A stretch of 64,000 bases of DNA from Bin103 sp002238925 (GCA_965208065.1 OZ242313.1:1302001-1366000); one strand, 5' to 3'; counted from the first letter of the stretch, positions 1-8,963 are shown. A program made the numbers and translations. The notes: generated from the letters alone by a model not told the origin.

Positions 1-146
1 CACTTCGACTTCTTGCGCTGCGTGATGTTCTGACCTCCCACCTCAACCAGATCGTCGATCAACGGCAGGCGGCGAAAGTGTGGTCGCGTCGCAGCGAACC
101 GGTCACTGCGCTGCCGCCAGCCTAGCGCGTCAGCGTGACGCTTCAT
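1..146 (-). CDS. Partial CDS, N-terminal 48 residues, unknown protein
   Basis: An open frame runs off the left edge on the minus strand, starting at an ATG at 146 that is preceded by GGATGG a few bases upstream. The visible peptide begins MKRHADALGW and contains LPLIDDLVEVGG, a composition that looks protein-like rather than random. It lies 133 bp downstream of, and in the same direction as, the GntR regulator, so it may be a regulated partner. I do not recognise the family. On the plus strand a frame ends at base 33, but its ten residues are too few to judge. Confidence 0.4.
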   Translation of the reverse strand, partial: MKRHADALGWRQRSDRFAATRPHFRRLPLIDDLVEVGGQNITQRKKSK

Positions 147-279
147 GACCATCCGTCGAACCGCAAGTGAGGCACGCTATCATAGGCGCGGCGCGCCGTC
201 AACGACTCGTGAGGTCAAGCCGGGCAACGACGACGCGGATGTATCCCCGTTTTCCGGTTCAACTCGCGCGCTTCCGAGA

Positions 280-1023
280 TCAGGGCGGTGCCTCCGCGGC
301 CATCAGAGCATCCTCGACGTCAAGTTCTCGAGTGCGCAATATGCTTGCAATGCCCTTCAGGTGGGCCCGCATCTCGTTCGCGGCGGCGGACGCGTCGCCG
401 GCGGCAACGGCGCGCAGAATCCTCCGGTGGTTGTCCAGAGTTCCGTGCGCAGCATGCGGAATCGTTTGCCGCTGCGACGTCAATATCAGGCGGCCCAGCG
501 TCGAGAGGATCATCTCAAAGACCGGATTGCCGCTGGCGCGCGCCAGAAGTAGGTGAAACTCCATGTCCTGGCTCACGCGGACCTCGGTGTCGCCAGCAGC
601 CTGCTCGTAGCGGTCGATGGTCTGCTGCAACGCCGCCAACAGGTCAGGAGTCATGCGCTCCGCGGCGAGGCGCGCCACCTCTACCTCCACGATCAATCGC
701 GCCTCGGTGAGCTGCAGGAGCGATGCGTTGCCGCGCCGGAGCGTGAGGTCCATGGCCGCGACAACGCTGGACGCGGAGTCAACGACTACCCGGGTACGCC
801 TGCCGCGGCTGATCTCCACCAGCCCCTGTGACTCCGCCACGCGCAGCGCTTCGCGCAAGCTGAAGCGGCTCACTCCCAGTTCTGCCGCCAACTCACGCTC
901 CGGGGGTAGCGGCGTGCCGGCTTTCAGTTTGCCGCCCACGATGCGACGGTGCAGGGCCGCGAGGATTCGCGGCACCGTGTCGCGCTTGTCGATCAGTGTC
1001 GCGTGGGTTCTGTCGGTGGGCAT
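280..1023 (-). CDS. GntR/FadR-family transcriptional regulator (FCD domain)
   Basis: A 247-residue regulator. Residues about 15-80 form the GntR winged helix-turn-helix, with the typical PLPPERELAAELGVSRFSLREAL sense (the P-S-E-R-E-L-A signature followed by VSR..LREAL). Residues about 95-225 form the all-helical FCD ligand-binding domain, including an FHLLLARASGNP stretch and a late DNHRRIL helix typical of FadR/LldR relatives. Such proteins usually repress a nearby sugar-acid, organic-acid or amino-acid catabolic operon and are released by a small carboxylate. It starts three bases after the stop of an upstream gene remnant (1026-1238), which suggests it was once the distal gene of an operon whose first gene is now broken. 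Ligand and targets are unknown. Confidence 0.88.
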   Translation of the reverse strand: MPTDRTHATLIDKRDTVPRILAALHRRIVGGKLKAGTPLPPERELAAELGVSRFSLREALRVAESQGLVEISRGRRTRVVVDSASSVVAAMDLTLRRGNASLLQLTEARLIVEVEVARLAAERMTPDLLAALQQTIDRYEQAAGDTEVRVSQDMEFHLLLARASGNPVFEMILSTLGRLILTSQRQTIPHAAHGTLDNHRRILRAVAAGDASAAANEMRAHLKGIASILRTRELDVEDALMAAEAPP

Positions 1024-1025
1024 AC

Positions 1026-1238
1026 CTACTTAATCTCCAGTCCTGCCCGGCTTCGGGGCTCGGTCCCAAGCAGTAGAAACCGCGCCGGCAGCGGGTGCAG
1101 TTCCAGCAGGACGCGCAGCAAGGGGAGCCAGTCGTCAGGGCGCTGTCGGAGCTTATCGCTGATGATCAAGTCGCCCAGTTGCTGCTTGAAGCAGTGCTGC
1201 CATCCGTGAATATTGCAATCCTTGCGCACAATTTCAAC
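1026..1238 (-). pseudogene. C-terminal remnant of an unrecognised gene upstream of the GntR regulator
   Basis: About 70 codons read convincingly as protein on the minus strand (HGWQHCFKQQLGDL, then DDWLPLLRVLLELHPLPARF) and end in TAA three bases before the GntR start. Upstream the coding character stops abruptly near 1240, where a piece of an ABC permease gene begins on the other strand. I see no start codon or N-terminal domain. The fragment is probably the tail of the first gene of a former two-gene operon with the regulator. The family is not recognised. Confidence 0.5.
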
Positions 1239-1256
1239 GGGCCCGGCGTCCTTCCC

Positions 1257-1379
1257 GCGGTGATCGGCATCAAGGAGAATGGTTTGAACATGTTCGGCGA
1301 CGCGGTGCGGGACCTGCTCGACCCGCGGCTCAGGGGTGGTGGGGGACGCCTGGATGCCGACGCCGCCAGGTCGGTCTAA
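1257..1379 (+). pseudogene. DppC/OppC-type ABC permease remnant with internal deletion
   Basis: The reading frame contains VIGIKEN directly fused to GLNMFGDAVRDLLDPRLRG. In the intact permease at 31853-32785 these two motifs occur in the same order but about 100 residues apart (VIGIKENAYLTAAEA and, near the C-terminus, LNMFGDTLRDLLDPRLRG). So this is a permease gene piece from which the last transmembrane region was removed in phase. It has no start of its own. Its last bases overlap the stop region of the convergent polyphosphate kinase gene. Confidence 0.65.
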
Positions 1380-2239
1380 GTTGGTTGGTCGCGGCGGCCG
1401 CGATCCGGCAACCCGAGAACCTGGTGCGCGTGACGGGCGAATTCGGGGTCGAGATCGTCTGGTTCCAGGTCCACCCCCGCCGCCAGGTGCTTTACCACCA
1501 GGCCGAGTGCCGCGAGGCGGGCATACTTCTTGTCGTTGGCCGGGACCGGGTGCCACGGGTGGGCCACCGTGGAGGTACGGCTGAACATCTCCTCGATGGC
1601 GGCCTCGTAATCTGCCCAGCGTTCCCGGTTGCGAAGGTCCTCCGGGGACAGCTTCCAGCGCTTCAGGGGATCGCGCAGACGCGCACGGAAGCGCTTGAGC
1701 TGCTCCTCCGGGCTGATGTGCAGGAAGATCTTCACCAGCCGGATGCCGTCGTCGGCGAGCAGCCGCTCGAAGTCGTTGATTTCCGCGTAGGCGCGGCGCC
1801 ATTCCGCTTCGCCGGCGAAGCCTTCGACGCGCTCCACCAGCACGCGGCCATACCAGGAGCGGTCGAACACCACGAGCTGGCCAGGGTAGGGCAGGCGGCG
1901 CCAGAAGCGGTACAGGTAGGGCTGCCCCTGCTCCTCCGGAAGCGGTGCGGCGATCGGCCACACCTTGAAGCCGCGCGGGTCGAGCGGCCAGCCCAGCCGG
2001 CGGATGATGCCGCCCTTGCCGGCGGCGTCCCAACCCTCGAACACCACCACCGCGCGCCCGCCGTGCGCCCGGTAGGCGAGCGAGATCTCCTTCAGTTCCT
2101 GCTGGCGGGTGTCCAGCTTCGCCTCGTACTCCCGGCGCCCAACCCGCGCCGACATGTCCAGCGCGGCCAGACTCGGCGGCCGCCGCTGCAGCCGGTGCGG
2201 CGGCCGCTGGCTGACCCGCGGTTTCGATTTCCCTACCAT
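1376..2239 (-). CDS. ppk2: Polyphosphate kinase 2 family protein (PPK2)
   Basis: A 287-residue cytoplasmic PPK2-type enzyme, which transfers phosphate between polyphosphate and nucleotides. The Walker A loop GWDAAGKGG lies at about residues 69-77. The Walker B-like segment and lid start at DRSWYGRVLVER (Asp about 126). FKVWPIAAP and the HISPEEQLKRF stretch are family landmarks. The length fits single-domain PPK2 proteins (about 230-300 residues). An in-frame extension exists upstream, but ATG at 2239 is the first start that leaves a normal N-terminus. Substrate preference (NDP, NMP or AMP) cannot be read reliably. The 282 bp between it and the divergent dehydrogenase at 2522 should hold both promoters; I saw nothing else there. 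Confidence 0.9.
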   Translation of the reverse strand: MVGKSKPRVSQRPPHRLQRRPPSLAALDMSARVGRREYEAKLDTRQQELKEISLAYRAHGGRAVVVFEGWDAAGKGGIIRRLGWPLDPRGFKVWPIAAPLPEEQGQPYLYRFWRRLPYPGQLVVFDRSWYGRVLVERVEGFAGEAEWRRAYAEINDFERLLADDGIRLVKIFLHISPEEQLKRFRARLRDPLKRWKLSPEDLRNRERWADYEAAIEEMFSRTSTVAHPWHPVPANDKKYARLAALGLVVKHLAAGVDLEPDDLDPEFARHAHQVLGLPDRGRRDQPT

Positions 2240-2521
2240 TCCTAACGCTTTCCCTGATCCTGGTGCGAAGCATCTTTGTGCGACGAAACCGCCCTGCCGT
2301 GCAACCCGCTCCCACTGCTTTGCGCGTTCGCTACCCCCCGCGCGCGGGCCGGGCTGGCCGCATGGGCGCCGCCACGTTAGGGTTGTCGTGCGCGGAGCTG
2401 GCTGTGGCGCGTGCGCGCGGTCGTGGGCAGTGTGAACACGGCGTGCGGAGCGGGTACACGCCGGACTGCGCTCACGGCGCCCGCCTGGGCGCGGAGCGGC
2501 ACGGCACACCGGAGGGAGAGC

Positions 2522-3562
2522 ATGGCGAACATGAAGGCAGCGATATACACCGGGATCAGGGAAATCGAGGTGCGGCAGGTGGAGCGCAGCCGGCCGGAGC
2601 CGGGGCAGGTGCTGATCGATACCCGCTGCACCGGCATCTGTGGCAGTGACCTGCATTCCTACTTCGGTACCTGGGGGCAGTCGCACACAACCGCCGCGGG
2701 TCACGAGACCTGCGGCGTGGTGGCCGAGGTGGGCGCCGGCGTCACCGGGTTCGCGGTCGGCGATACGGTCGCGGTGGAGTGTTTCTCGCATTGCGGGGAG
2801 TGCGTGTACTGCACCACCGGCCAGTACAATCACTGCCTGCGCCGGCAGGGCGTCTCCCCCAACACCCACGGCGGCTTCGCCGAATTCACCGCCGCGCACG
2901 CCTCGGGGCTGTTCAAGCTGCCGGACGGCATGAGCTACGAGCAGGGGGCGCTGGTGGAGCCGCTGGCGGTGTCGTGGCGCGCCCTGGCGCAGGCCGGCGT
3001 CGGCTCGCGCGACCGGGTGGCGGTGATCGGCGGCGGCACCATCGGCCAGTTCGCGCTGGCCGCCGCCAAGGCGGTGGGCGTCCGCGAGACGCTGATCACG
3101 GTGAAGTACGAGCAGCAGGCGCGGCTGGCAGCCGACCTGGGCGCCGACCACGTCGTGCACGTCGGCAAACAGGACCTGGGCGAGTATGTCAGCGACCTCA
3201 CCGACGGCGTGGGCATGGACGTGGTGATCGAGACCGTCGGCGCTGCCGGCAGCTTCGCCGATGCGCTGGCCGCCGTGCGCCCGCGCGGCCGCGTGGTGCT
3301 GGTCTCCGGCCACTACGACGCTGCCGGCGTCGACCTGACCCGCATCGTGTGGTCGGAGGCGCTGGTGACCGGCTCCAACTGCTACGGCATCAGCGGCATG
3401 GAGACCGACTTCGACGCCGCCATCGACCTGATCGCCTCCGGCCGGGTGGACGCCACGAAGCTGGTCAGTCACCGCCTCCCGTTCGACGACATCGCCGAGG
3501 CGTTCCGCATCTCCGCCGACAAGACCCGCGGCGCCATCAAGGTCCACGTCGTCCAGGAGTAG
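2522..3562 (+). CDS. Zinc-dependent medium-chain alcohol/polyol dehydrogenase
   Basis: A 346-residue MDR-family NAD(P)-dependent dehydrogenase. The catalytic zinc site is visible as CTGICGSD near residue 40 and GHE near residue 66. The structural zinc loop has the classic spacing CGECVYC, seven residues, C. The Rossmann glycine motif is IGGGTIGQFALAAAK. The set fits sorbitol, threonine or other polyol dehydrogenases that oxidise a secondary alcohol. A GGAGGGAG ribosome site sits 10 bases before the ATG. It is divergent from the polyphosphate kinase and convergent with a decayed Uma2-type gene. Substrate unknown; a sugar-alcohol or sugar-acid role fits its surroundings. Confidence 0.92.
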   Translation: MANMKAAIYTGIREIEVRQVERSRPEPGQVLIDTRCTGICGSDLHSYFGTWGQSHTTAAGHETCGVVAEVGAGVTGFAVGDTVAVECFSHCGECVYCTTGQYNHCLRRQGVSPNTHGGFAEFTAAHASGLFKLPDGMSYEQGALVEPLAVSWRALAQAGVGSRDRVAVIGGGTIGQFALAAAKAVGVRETLITVKYEQQARLAADLGADHVVHVGKQDLGEYVSDLTDGVGMDVVIETVGAAGSFADALAAVRPRGRVVLVSGHYDAAGVDLTRIVWSEALVTGSNCYGISGMETDFDAAIDLIASGRVDATKLVSHRLPFDDIAEAFRISADKTRGAIKVHVVQE

Positions 3563-3563
3563 T

Positions 3564-3882
3564 TCAGAACGTAGCTCCGTGACCGGATCGCAAGATGGCG
3601 TCGCGGAAGGCGGCCTCGCTTTCGCAGGCGAGTGCCGCGGCAATCAGCGCGTCCTCGGGCACGGCGGTGAACGCGATAGGCAGTGGTCGGTTCGCAGATC
3701 CAGGCGGTCTCGGTGGCGGCGTCCCAGTACTCCAGCCGCCGTTCGCAGCGTTCGATCTCGCCGCGCGGCAGGTGGACCGGCTTGCAGCCGGGGAACACCG
3801 GCGGCGCGGTGCCCTGAGGAGCGGCGCCGCTCGGCGTCGCCGGGTTGGCGGGCGTGGCGGGCAGCGTTCCGATGCTGGCCAT
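3564..3882 (-). pseudogene. Uma2/DUF820-family gene reduced to its two ends
   Basis: The N-terminal part (ATG at 3882) carries ERCERRLEYWDAATETAWICEPTTAY, quoted in sense as an ERRLEYWDA.TETAW motif that I associate with Uma2-type (PD-D/ExK nuclease fold) proteins. The frame then loses coding character. In the next frame, from about 3680 down to the stop at 3564, PEDALIAAALACESEAAFRD reads as a plausible C-terminus of the same kind of protein. The central nuclease core is absent, so an internal deletion with frame change is the simplest explanation. The family assignment is from memory of related sequences and needs a search. Confidence 0.5.
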
Positions 3883-4094
3883 GCGGCAGGGTAGCCCCCC
3901 GCCGTTGGTGCGGCAAGCCGACCACCGACGAGCCGACGAAGGTGCGACCGCCGGAAGCGGCAGGCAACGTCGACTGGAGGCGGCAAGTGAAGATGCACGC
4001 TGGGCTCGCGGGGCTGCGAATTGAATCCCCGCCGGACCACTTGCAAGCTGTCGGCCAGCGCAGTCGGGTGGCGCCCGGCAGCGCGGCGGAGGCG

Positions 4095-6350
4095 CTATAT
4101 CGGGGGCTGCGGCGAAGCAGCCGGTCCGTAGCCGTGGCGCATTCTGTGATGAGCAAAGCAGCGAAGAGCTAAATTGGACGGCTCCGGGCCACCCCCCTCG
4201 GCGACCGGCACCAAGTGGTCGATCTGCAGCAAATGGGAAGAGGTGCAGCGCCGTCCGGTGAGCGGGTCGCGATAACAGCAGCGACCGCCGTCGCGTTGCC
4301 AGATGTGGCGCCGGACAGCGGCGGGAATGTGGCGCCGGCGCGGGGATTGGCGGCGGCTGTGAACCGGTCCGCGGGTCGTGTGCGCGGCCGCTCCGGCTGC
4401 TACGTCCGGCGGTCCGCCGCCCGGCAGCACGCCGAGCACCGACTGCGGCGCCGAAGTGGCGACCGGCAAGCCCGCCACGGCGGCCCGCGCAGAGAAACCA
4501 CCCGCCGACGCCCCGTCCGCTGCTCCGTCCGACGCGCCGCTCGGTCCGCCGTCAGGGGACGCACCAATTGCCCGCTTCGGCGCCGAAGTCGTGGCGGAAG
4601 GCCCCGATGAATCGCCGCCAACGTGGGCTCCATCCAACAGTGCCACGGATGCCGAATGCAGCGCCGAATTGGTGGCTGGCGTGCCCGATGGGACGCCACC
4701 TACGCGGGCGCCATCCAACAGTGCCGCGGGCGTCGACTTCGGCGCCGAAGTAGCGGCTGGCGCGCCCGATGGAACGTTACCTGCACAGGCGCCATCCAAA
4801 GGCGCGGCGGTCCCTGACTGACTCGGTGGAGCAGCGTTGGCCAGCACCTCGATCGGGCTCTGCCTGGTAGCGGCGTTGTCGCCCGGTGGCGCCGGAGTCG
4901 CGCCGCCTCGGCGCCGAGCCGGGGCCACCGGCGCCACGTCGGCACGTGTCCGGTTCTGCGCCCGCCCCGAGGATTCGCCGGCGCGCTGAGCCGGCCCGCC
5001 CGCCGCCCCGGCCGCCCGTGTCTTCTTCGGCGCCTGTTGCGGTGATGCGCCGGCGCTGTCCGCACCCTTGCGGCGCTGCCCGCCCCCGCCGCCGCGCGGG
5101 TTGTGCCGCGCCACCGCCTCGCGCACCACGCGCGCCACCAGGTCGCCCCATGACATGCGCGGATCGAGGTGCGACATGAGATCCTTCAGCAGGCGCAGGC
5201 CCTGTTCGCACTCCTGGTCGATGCTCACCTTCAAGGTGTAGCGGTCGGGTGCGGTTGCGCGCAGTGTGTCGCGTGGCGGTAGCACTTCAGGAGCGGCGGC
5301 GGCCAGCAGCTTGGCGACCTCGCGGGTACTCATGCCGGCCGCCTGCTCGATCAGCTCGCGCTGGCGCTGCGGATGCAGCAGCGCGGCCGCCGACACCGTA
5401 CCGGGCATCAGGTCCGCAAACGGATCGTCCCGGGGTGGTTGCGGCGCGCGCGAAGCGGTGTGCCGCGACTCCGCGGGAGCCGTGACCGGCTCCGGCTCGG
5501 GCGTCGACGCCGAGCAATTCGTCGGCGGCAAGAGTCGTGGAGCAGGGTCTTCGTCCGATGCCGGCGCTGCGGGGCCGGCACTGGGAGCAGCATCGGGAGC
5601 AGCAACCCGAGCCCAGGAGAGCGCCGGGACCGGCGCCGCGTGTCCGTTCAACTTCGGCCGCGGCAGCAACGCGCCGGCATGCACGCCGCCGGGGGCCTGC
5701 GCACCAGGGCGGCTCGCCACCGCCACCGCGGGCGTGTTCCCTGCCGCCACCTCACCGGTGCACTCGTCGGCCGGAGGTGCACCCGCCGGCGCCGATCGGT
5801 GCCCGCGCTCCGTCGCATCACCGGAGCACTCGGCAGCGGGTGGGGTAAACCCCGGCGCCGATCGGTCTGCGCGCTCCCCTTGCTCATCTGCTTCGCCCGG
5901 CGCTGCCGGCAGCCCAAGCTGCCTGGTGCCGCCAACCGAATCTTGGTCCTGATCGTGGCCGCGACCCTGACCGGCATTCTGATGCCCGGTATGGCTCTGG
6001 CGCTGGGCACGCTCGGCACCGGCAAACGTGGTTTCCAACTGCGCCGCCGAGGTCATACTCAACTCGCCGCTCTGCAGGTTGCCGCGCACACACCCATGCC
6101 TCCGGCACAGCCGCATCGCCTGGATGCGCCGCTGCGCGGCCGCGTCGGTGAAGCGCAACTCCCGCACCGCGTAGTCGAACAGGCTTGAGAACCCGCGCCG
6201 CAGCGCCAAGCCGCGCCGGTCGATCTCGTCGAGATGGTTCAGGATGTGCACTTCGAGGCAGCGCAGATTGGCGGCCAGGCGCTTGGTCTGCTCAAGGAGC
6301 TGCTGATCGCCCAGCTCGCTGAACGGCCTTCTCTCAATCCCAGTCATCAT
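4095..6350 (-). CDS. HNH endonuclease-domain protein with long repetitive middle
   Basis: About 751 residues. The N-terminal 70 residues are helical (LGDQQLLEQTKRLAANL, then RRGFSSLFDYAVREL), as in DUF222-like HNH proteins. A long Ala/Pro/Gly/Ser-rich low-complexity region follows, then a conserved block near TLKVSIDQECEQGLRLLKDL. After a second low-complexity stretch containing 27-residue repeats comes the C-terminal HNH nuclease: IPAAVRRHIWQRDGGRC, DPLTGRRC, LLQIDHLVPVAEGG, NLALRCFAHH. Start: ATG-ATG at 6350/6347 has GGGG upstream; a further in-frame ATG exists at 6389. Proteins of this class are widespread, their cellular role is mostly unknown, and some sit in mobile regions. Confidence 0.8.
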   Translation of the reverse strand: MMTGIERRPFSELGDQQLLEQTKRLAANLRCLEVHILNHLDEIDRRGLALRRGFSSLFDYAVRELRFTDAAAQRRIQAMRLCRRHGCVRGNLQSGELSMTSAAQLETTFAGAERAQRQSHTGHQNAGQGRGHDQDQDSVGGTRQLGLPAAPGEADEQGERADRSAPGFTPPAAECSGDATERGHRSAPAGAPPADECTGEVAAGNTPAVAVASRPGAQAPGGVHAGALLPRPKLNGHAAPVPALSWARVAAPDAAPSAGPAAPASDEDPAPRLLPPTNCSASTPEPEPVTAPAESRHTASRAPQPPRDDPFADLMPGTVSAAALLHPQRQRELIEQAAGMSTREVAKLLAAAAPEVLPPRDTLRATAPDRYTLKVSIDQECEQGLRLLKDLMSHLDPRMSWGDLVARVVREAVARHNPRGGGGGQRRKGADSAGASPQQAPKKTRAAGAAGGPAQRAGESSGRAQNRTRADVAPVAPARRRGGATPAPPGDNAATRQSPIEVLANAAPPSQSGTAAPLDGACAGNVPSGAPAATSAPKSTPAALLDGARVGGVPSGTPATNSALHSASVALLDGAHVGGDSSGPSATTSAPKRAIGASPDGGPSGASDGAADGASAGGFSARAAVAGLPVATSAPQSVLGVLPGGGPPDVAAGAAAHTTRGPVHSRRQSPRRRHIPAAVRRHIWQRDGGRCCYRDPLTGRRCTSSHLLQIDHLVPVAEGGGPEPSNLALRCFAHHRMRHGYGPAASPQPPI
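4572..4814. repeat. Three 81-bp (27-residue) imperfect tandem repeats inside the HNH gene
   Basis: The landmark CGCCGAAGT or a close variant recurs at 4581, 4662 and 4743, exactly 81 bases apart, and GGCGCCATCCAACAGTGCC-type blocks recur with the same period. On the protein level each unit reads roughly LLDGA.VGG.SG.PA..SA. A related but out-of-register copy lies near 4449. The period is a multiple of three, so the unit number can change without breaking the frame. Confidence 0.75.
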
Positions 6351-6389
6351 GGCGCAATTATATCCCCGGTTGAGAGATAGCAGATTCAC

Positions 6390-6797
6390 GCAAGTTCTTG
6401 ACCGGGTCCGGAAGCCACCTGGCTGCCCACCATGGCATCGGTAACAGCACGCGGACGGTCAACGCTAGCGCGCAGACCATTGCCGGGTTCCGAGGCGCAC
6501 CAGCGGCCAGCAACGACGGCGAAAAAGTGTGTCAACCCCCGCGCCCGATTTTCCACTGTTTTTCGACAGATTTTCGGCACAAGCCGCTCAACGCGCTCCT
6601 CTCTGGCACTTGTTGAGCGGTGGGAGCGGTTGGGTGCCCTGGATGCGCGGCGGCTGTGAGATCGTAGCGGCCTGATTCGCGCCCACCGACGACGGGACCG
6701 TCGCGGCCGGGGCAGACTGTCGAACATGGCCTCGTGGGTGTGCCCGGCCTGCAGTGGTGGGGGCGCGCGGCTGCCCAACAGTGATAGTATGCGGGTC
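6390..6797. other. Intergenic region, no gene seen
   Basis: About 400 bases between the divergent HNH gene and the dehydrogenase at 6798. No frame in it looks like a protein in composition or motif. It presumably holds both promoters. A TGATAGTAT sequence just before the downstream gene could be a -10-like element, but no convincing -35 partner was seen. Confidence 0.4.
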
Positions 6798-7823
6798 ATG
6801 GCGAAGAACAATCGACAGTGGCGGCTTGCCGCGCATCCGGACGGGATGCCGCGGGAGGACAACTGGACGCTGACCGAGGGCGCGGCGCCCGAACCGGGGA
6901 ATGGCGAATTGCTGGTGCGGTCGTTGTACGTGGACGTGGCGCCCTACATGCGCGGGCGGATCAGCCGGCAGCAGAATTACACCAGCGGTGTCGGCGTCGG
7001 GGACGTGATGACCGCGGCGGCGGTGGCGGAGGTGGTCGAGTCCAACGCCGAGGGCTACCAGGCGGGTGACCTGGTGGTGGCGACCACCGGCTGGCAGGAG
7101 TACGCGGCGGTGCCGGCAGGAACGGCGCGGCGCGTCGATCCGGAGGTGGCGGACCTGCCGCATTGGCTCGATTTCCTGGGCACCAACGGCCCGACCGCGT
7201 ACTTCGCACTGATCGAGACCGGGCGCATCAAGCCGGGCGACACGGTGGTGATCTCGGCGGCCGCCGGATCGGTGGGCCAGATCGCCGGCCAGATCGCCAA
7301 GATCTGCGGCTGCCGCGCCATCGCCATCACCAGCACCGAGGAGAAGCTCGCTTGGTGCCGGGAGATCGGCTACGACGACGGCATTGCCTACCGCAACGAG
7401 CCGGACCTCGCCGCCGCCATTGCGCGCGTGTGCCCGGACGGCGTGGACGTGTACTACGACAACACCGCCGGGCCGATCCTCGACGCGGTGTTCCAGAATC
7501 TGGCCACGCACGCCCGTATCGTGGTGGTGGGGACCATCAGCCTCGCCGACCGCTTCGAGCAGCCCGACATCGGGCCGCGCTTCATGCGCAAGATCCTGGT
7601 GTCGCGCGCCCGCGTGCAGGGGTTCCTGGCCGGCGACTACGGCCTCCGCTTCGACGAGGCATACCGCCGCCTCGCGGCGTGGCAGAAGAGCGGCGTGCTG
7701 AAGTCGAAGTTCGACATCGTCGACGGCTTCGAGAATCTGCCGGCCGCGTTCATGCGCCTGCTGACCAGCAAGAACCTCGGCAAGCAGGTAGTCCGCGTCG
7801 CCGAACCCGGCCACGCCGGCTGA
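6798..7823 (+). CDS. Zinc-independent NADP-dependent oxidoreductase (COG2130, CurA/PTGR type)
   Basis: A 341-residue MDR-superfamily enzyme without zinc ligands. Family landmarks are VDVAPYMRGRIS near residue 50, LGTNGPTAYFAL near residue 135, the nucleotide-binding stretch ISAAAGSVGQIAGQIAK, and VYYDNTAGPILDAVF. Relatives reduce the C=C bond of alpha,beta-unsaturated ketones or aldehydes with NADPH. ATG at 6798 is preferred; an in-frame ATG at 6789 gives three more residues. It is followed after 27 bp by an oxidoreductase in the same direction, likely an operon. Physiological substrate unknown. Confidence 0.9.
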   Translation: MAKNNRQWRLAAHPDGMPREDNWTLTEGAAPEPGNGELLVRSLYVDVAPYMRGRISRQQNYTSGVGVGDVMTAAAVAEVVESNAEGYQAGDLVVATTGWQEYAAVPAGTARRVDPEVADLPHWLDFLGTNGPTAYFALIETGRIKPGDTVVISAAAGSVGQIAGQIAKICGCRAIAITSTEEKLAWCREIGYDDGIAYRNEPDLAAAIARVCPDGVDVYYDNTAGPILDAVFQNLATHARIVVVGTISLADRFEQPDIGPRFMRKILVSRARVQGFLAGDYGLRFDEAYRRLAAWQKSGVLKSKFDIVDGFENLPAAFMRLLTSKNLGKQVVRVAEPGHAG

Positions 7824-7850
7824 TGCGGCTCATATAACGAGGACACCGGC

Positions 7851-8963
7851 ATGGCGAAGATACGCGTGGCGCAGGCGGGTTGCGGGAACCGCGGTTGGAG
7901 GCATTTGGCGGGCTGGCTGGCGCACCCGGACCGTTTCGAGGTGGTGGCCCTGTGCGAGCTGGACGCGGCACTCATGAGTTCCGTGGCCGACAGGTTCGGG
8001 CTCGACGTGCCGCAGTACGGCGATGCCGATCGCATGCTGGCCGAGACCGAACCCGACCTGTTCTGCTTCGTCACCCGGCCCGATGTGCGGCTGCCGATGG
8101 TGGAACTGGCGGCGGGGCACGGCGTGAAGGGCTTGGCGTTCGAGAAGCCGATGGCGCTGTCGCTGGTGGAGGCGCGGCGCATGGTGGATCGGTGCCGCGG
8201 CGCCGGTATCAAGGCGACCGTGTGCCAGCAGCACATCTATACCAGTTCGTTTCAGCAACTGAAGCGGGTGCTGGACGCCGGCGACATCGGGCAGACGACG
8301 GAGATTCACGCGACCACCAGCGGCAACCTGATGGACCGCGGCACCCACTACACCAACTACCTGCTGTGGGCGGGCGGCTTTGCGCAACCGAAGTGGGTGG
8401 TCGGCCACGTGCACGGGCGTACACAACTGCAGGACGTGCACCCGTCGCCCGACCTGTGCCTGGTGCGGCTGGAGCTGGACGGCGGCATCTACGGCCTGGG
8501 CGAGTACGGCGGGGTGGCGCCGCGCTACGACTCAGGCGACCTCTGGCAGGTGAACCGGCTCACGGTGCGCGGCACCGAGGGCACCGCGTGGGCGGAAAAC
8601 ACCGGCATCTGGGCCACGCAGGGGCGTGCCACCGGGGGCAAGTGGGAGCGCGGGGCGAACCCCGGCTATTCGAAGGAGAACCCGGGCGCCGGCTGGGGGT
8701 GGGAGTCGCCGCGCATTCAGCAGGCCTATGCCGGCGCGATCGCCGACTGGCTGGACGGATCGCTGGCGGACCATCCCTGCAACGTCGAATACGCCTACAC
8801 CGGCTTCGAGGTGCTGGCCGCCGCCTGCTGGTCAAGCCTGGAGCAGGTGCGCGTCGACCTGCCGCTCGCCGACCCGGCCGCCCTCACCCGCGACGGCGTC
8901 GACGTGTTCGCCCGCCTGCACACCGACCTCCCCGACACCCCTCTCCTACGTCCCCTGAACTGA
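7851..8963 (+). CDS. Gfo/Idh/MocA-family oxidoreductase
   Basis: A 370-residue NAD(P)-dependent oxidoreductase. The N-terminal Rossmann fold starts VAQAGCGNRGWRHLAGW, then VVALCELD, and continues with the EKPMALSLVEA signature around residue 101 (Glu-Lys-Pro, the family hallmark lysine). The C-terminal alpha/beta domain contains NLMDRGTHYTNYLLW, where the Asp/His pair is usually catalytic. Such enzymes act on sugars, inositols or their acids. It follows the COG2130 enzyme by 27 bp on the same strand, so co-transcription is likely. Many paralogues exist and the exact substrate cannot be read from sequence. Confidence 0.92.
   Translation: MAKIRVAQAGCGNRGWRHLAGWLAHPDRFEVVALCELDAALMSSVADRFGLDVPQYGDADRMLAETEPDLFCFVTRPDVRLPMVELAAGHGVKGLAFEKPMALSLVEARRMVDRCRGAGIKATVCQQHIYTSSFQQLKRVLDAGDIGQTTEIHATTSGNLMDRGTHYTNYLLWAGGFAQPKWVVGHVHGRTQLQDVHPSPDLCLVRLELDGGIYGLGEYGGVAPRYDSGDLWQVNRLTVRGTEGTAWAENTGIWATQGRATGGKWERGANPGYSKENPGAGWGWESPRIQQAYAGAIADWLDGSLADHPCNVEYAYTGFEVLAAACWSSLEQVRVDLPLADPAALTRDGVDVFARLHTDLPDTPLLRPLN

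Noticed and set aside
1..33. Plus-strand reading frame ending at the left edge
   Set aside because: Only ten residues; the opposite strand carries a much better partial gene with start codon and ribosome site.
3984..4172. Plus-strand 62-codon frame between the Uma2 remnant and the HNH gene
   Set aside because: No motif, partly antisense to the HNH gene end and no convincing protein composition.
4572..4814. Possible CRISPR or noncoding repeat array
   Set aside because: The 81-bp units are imperfect, have no spacer-repeat alternation and keep one reading frame, so they are protein repeats.
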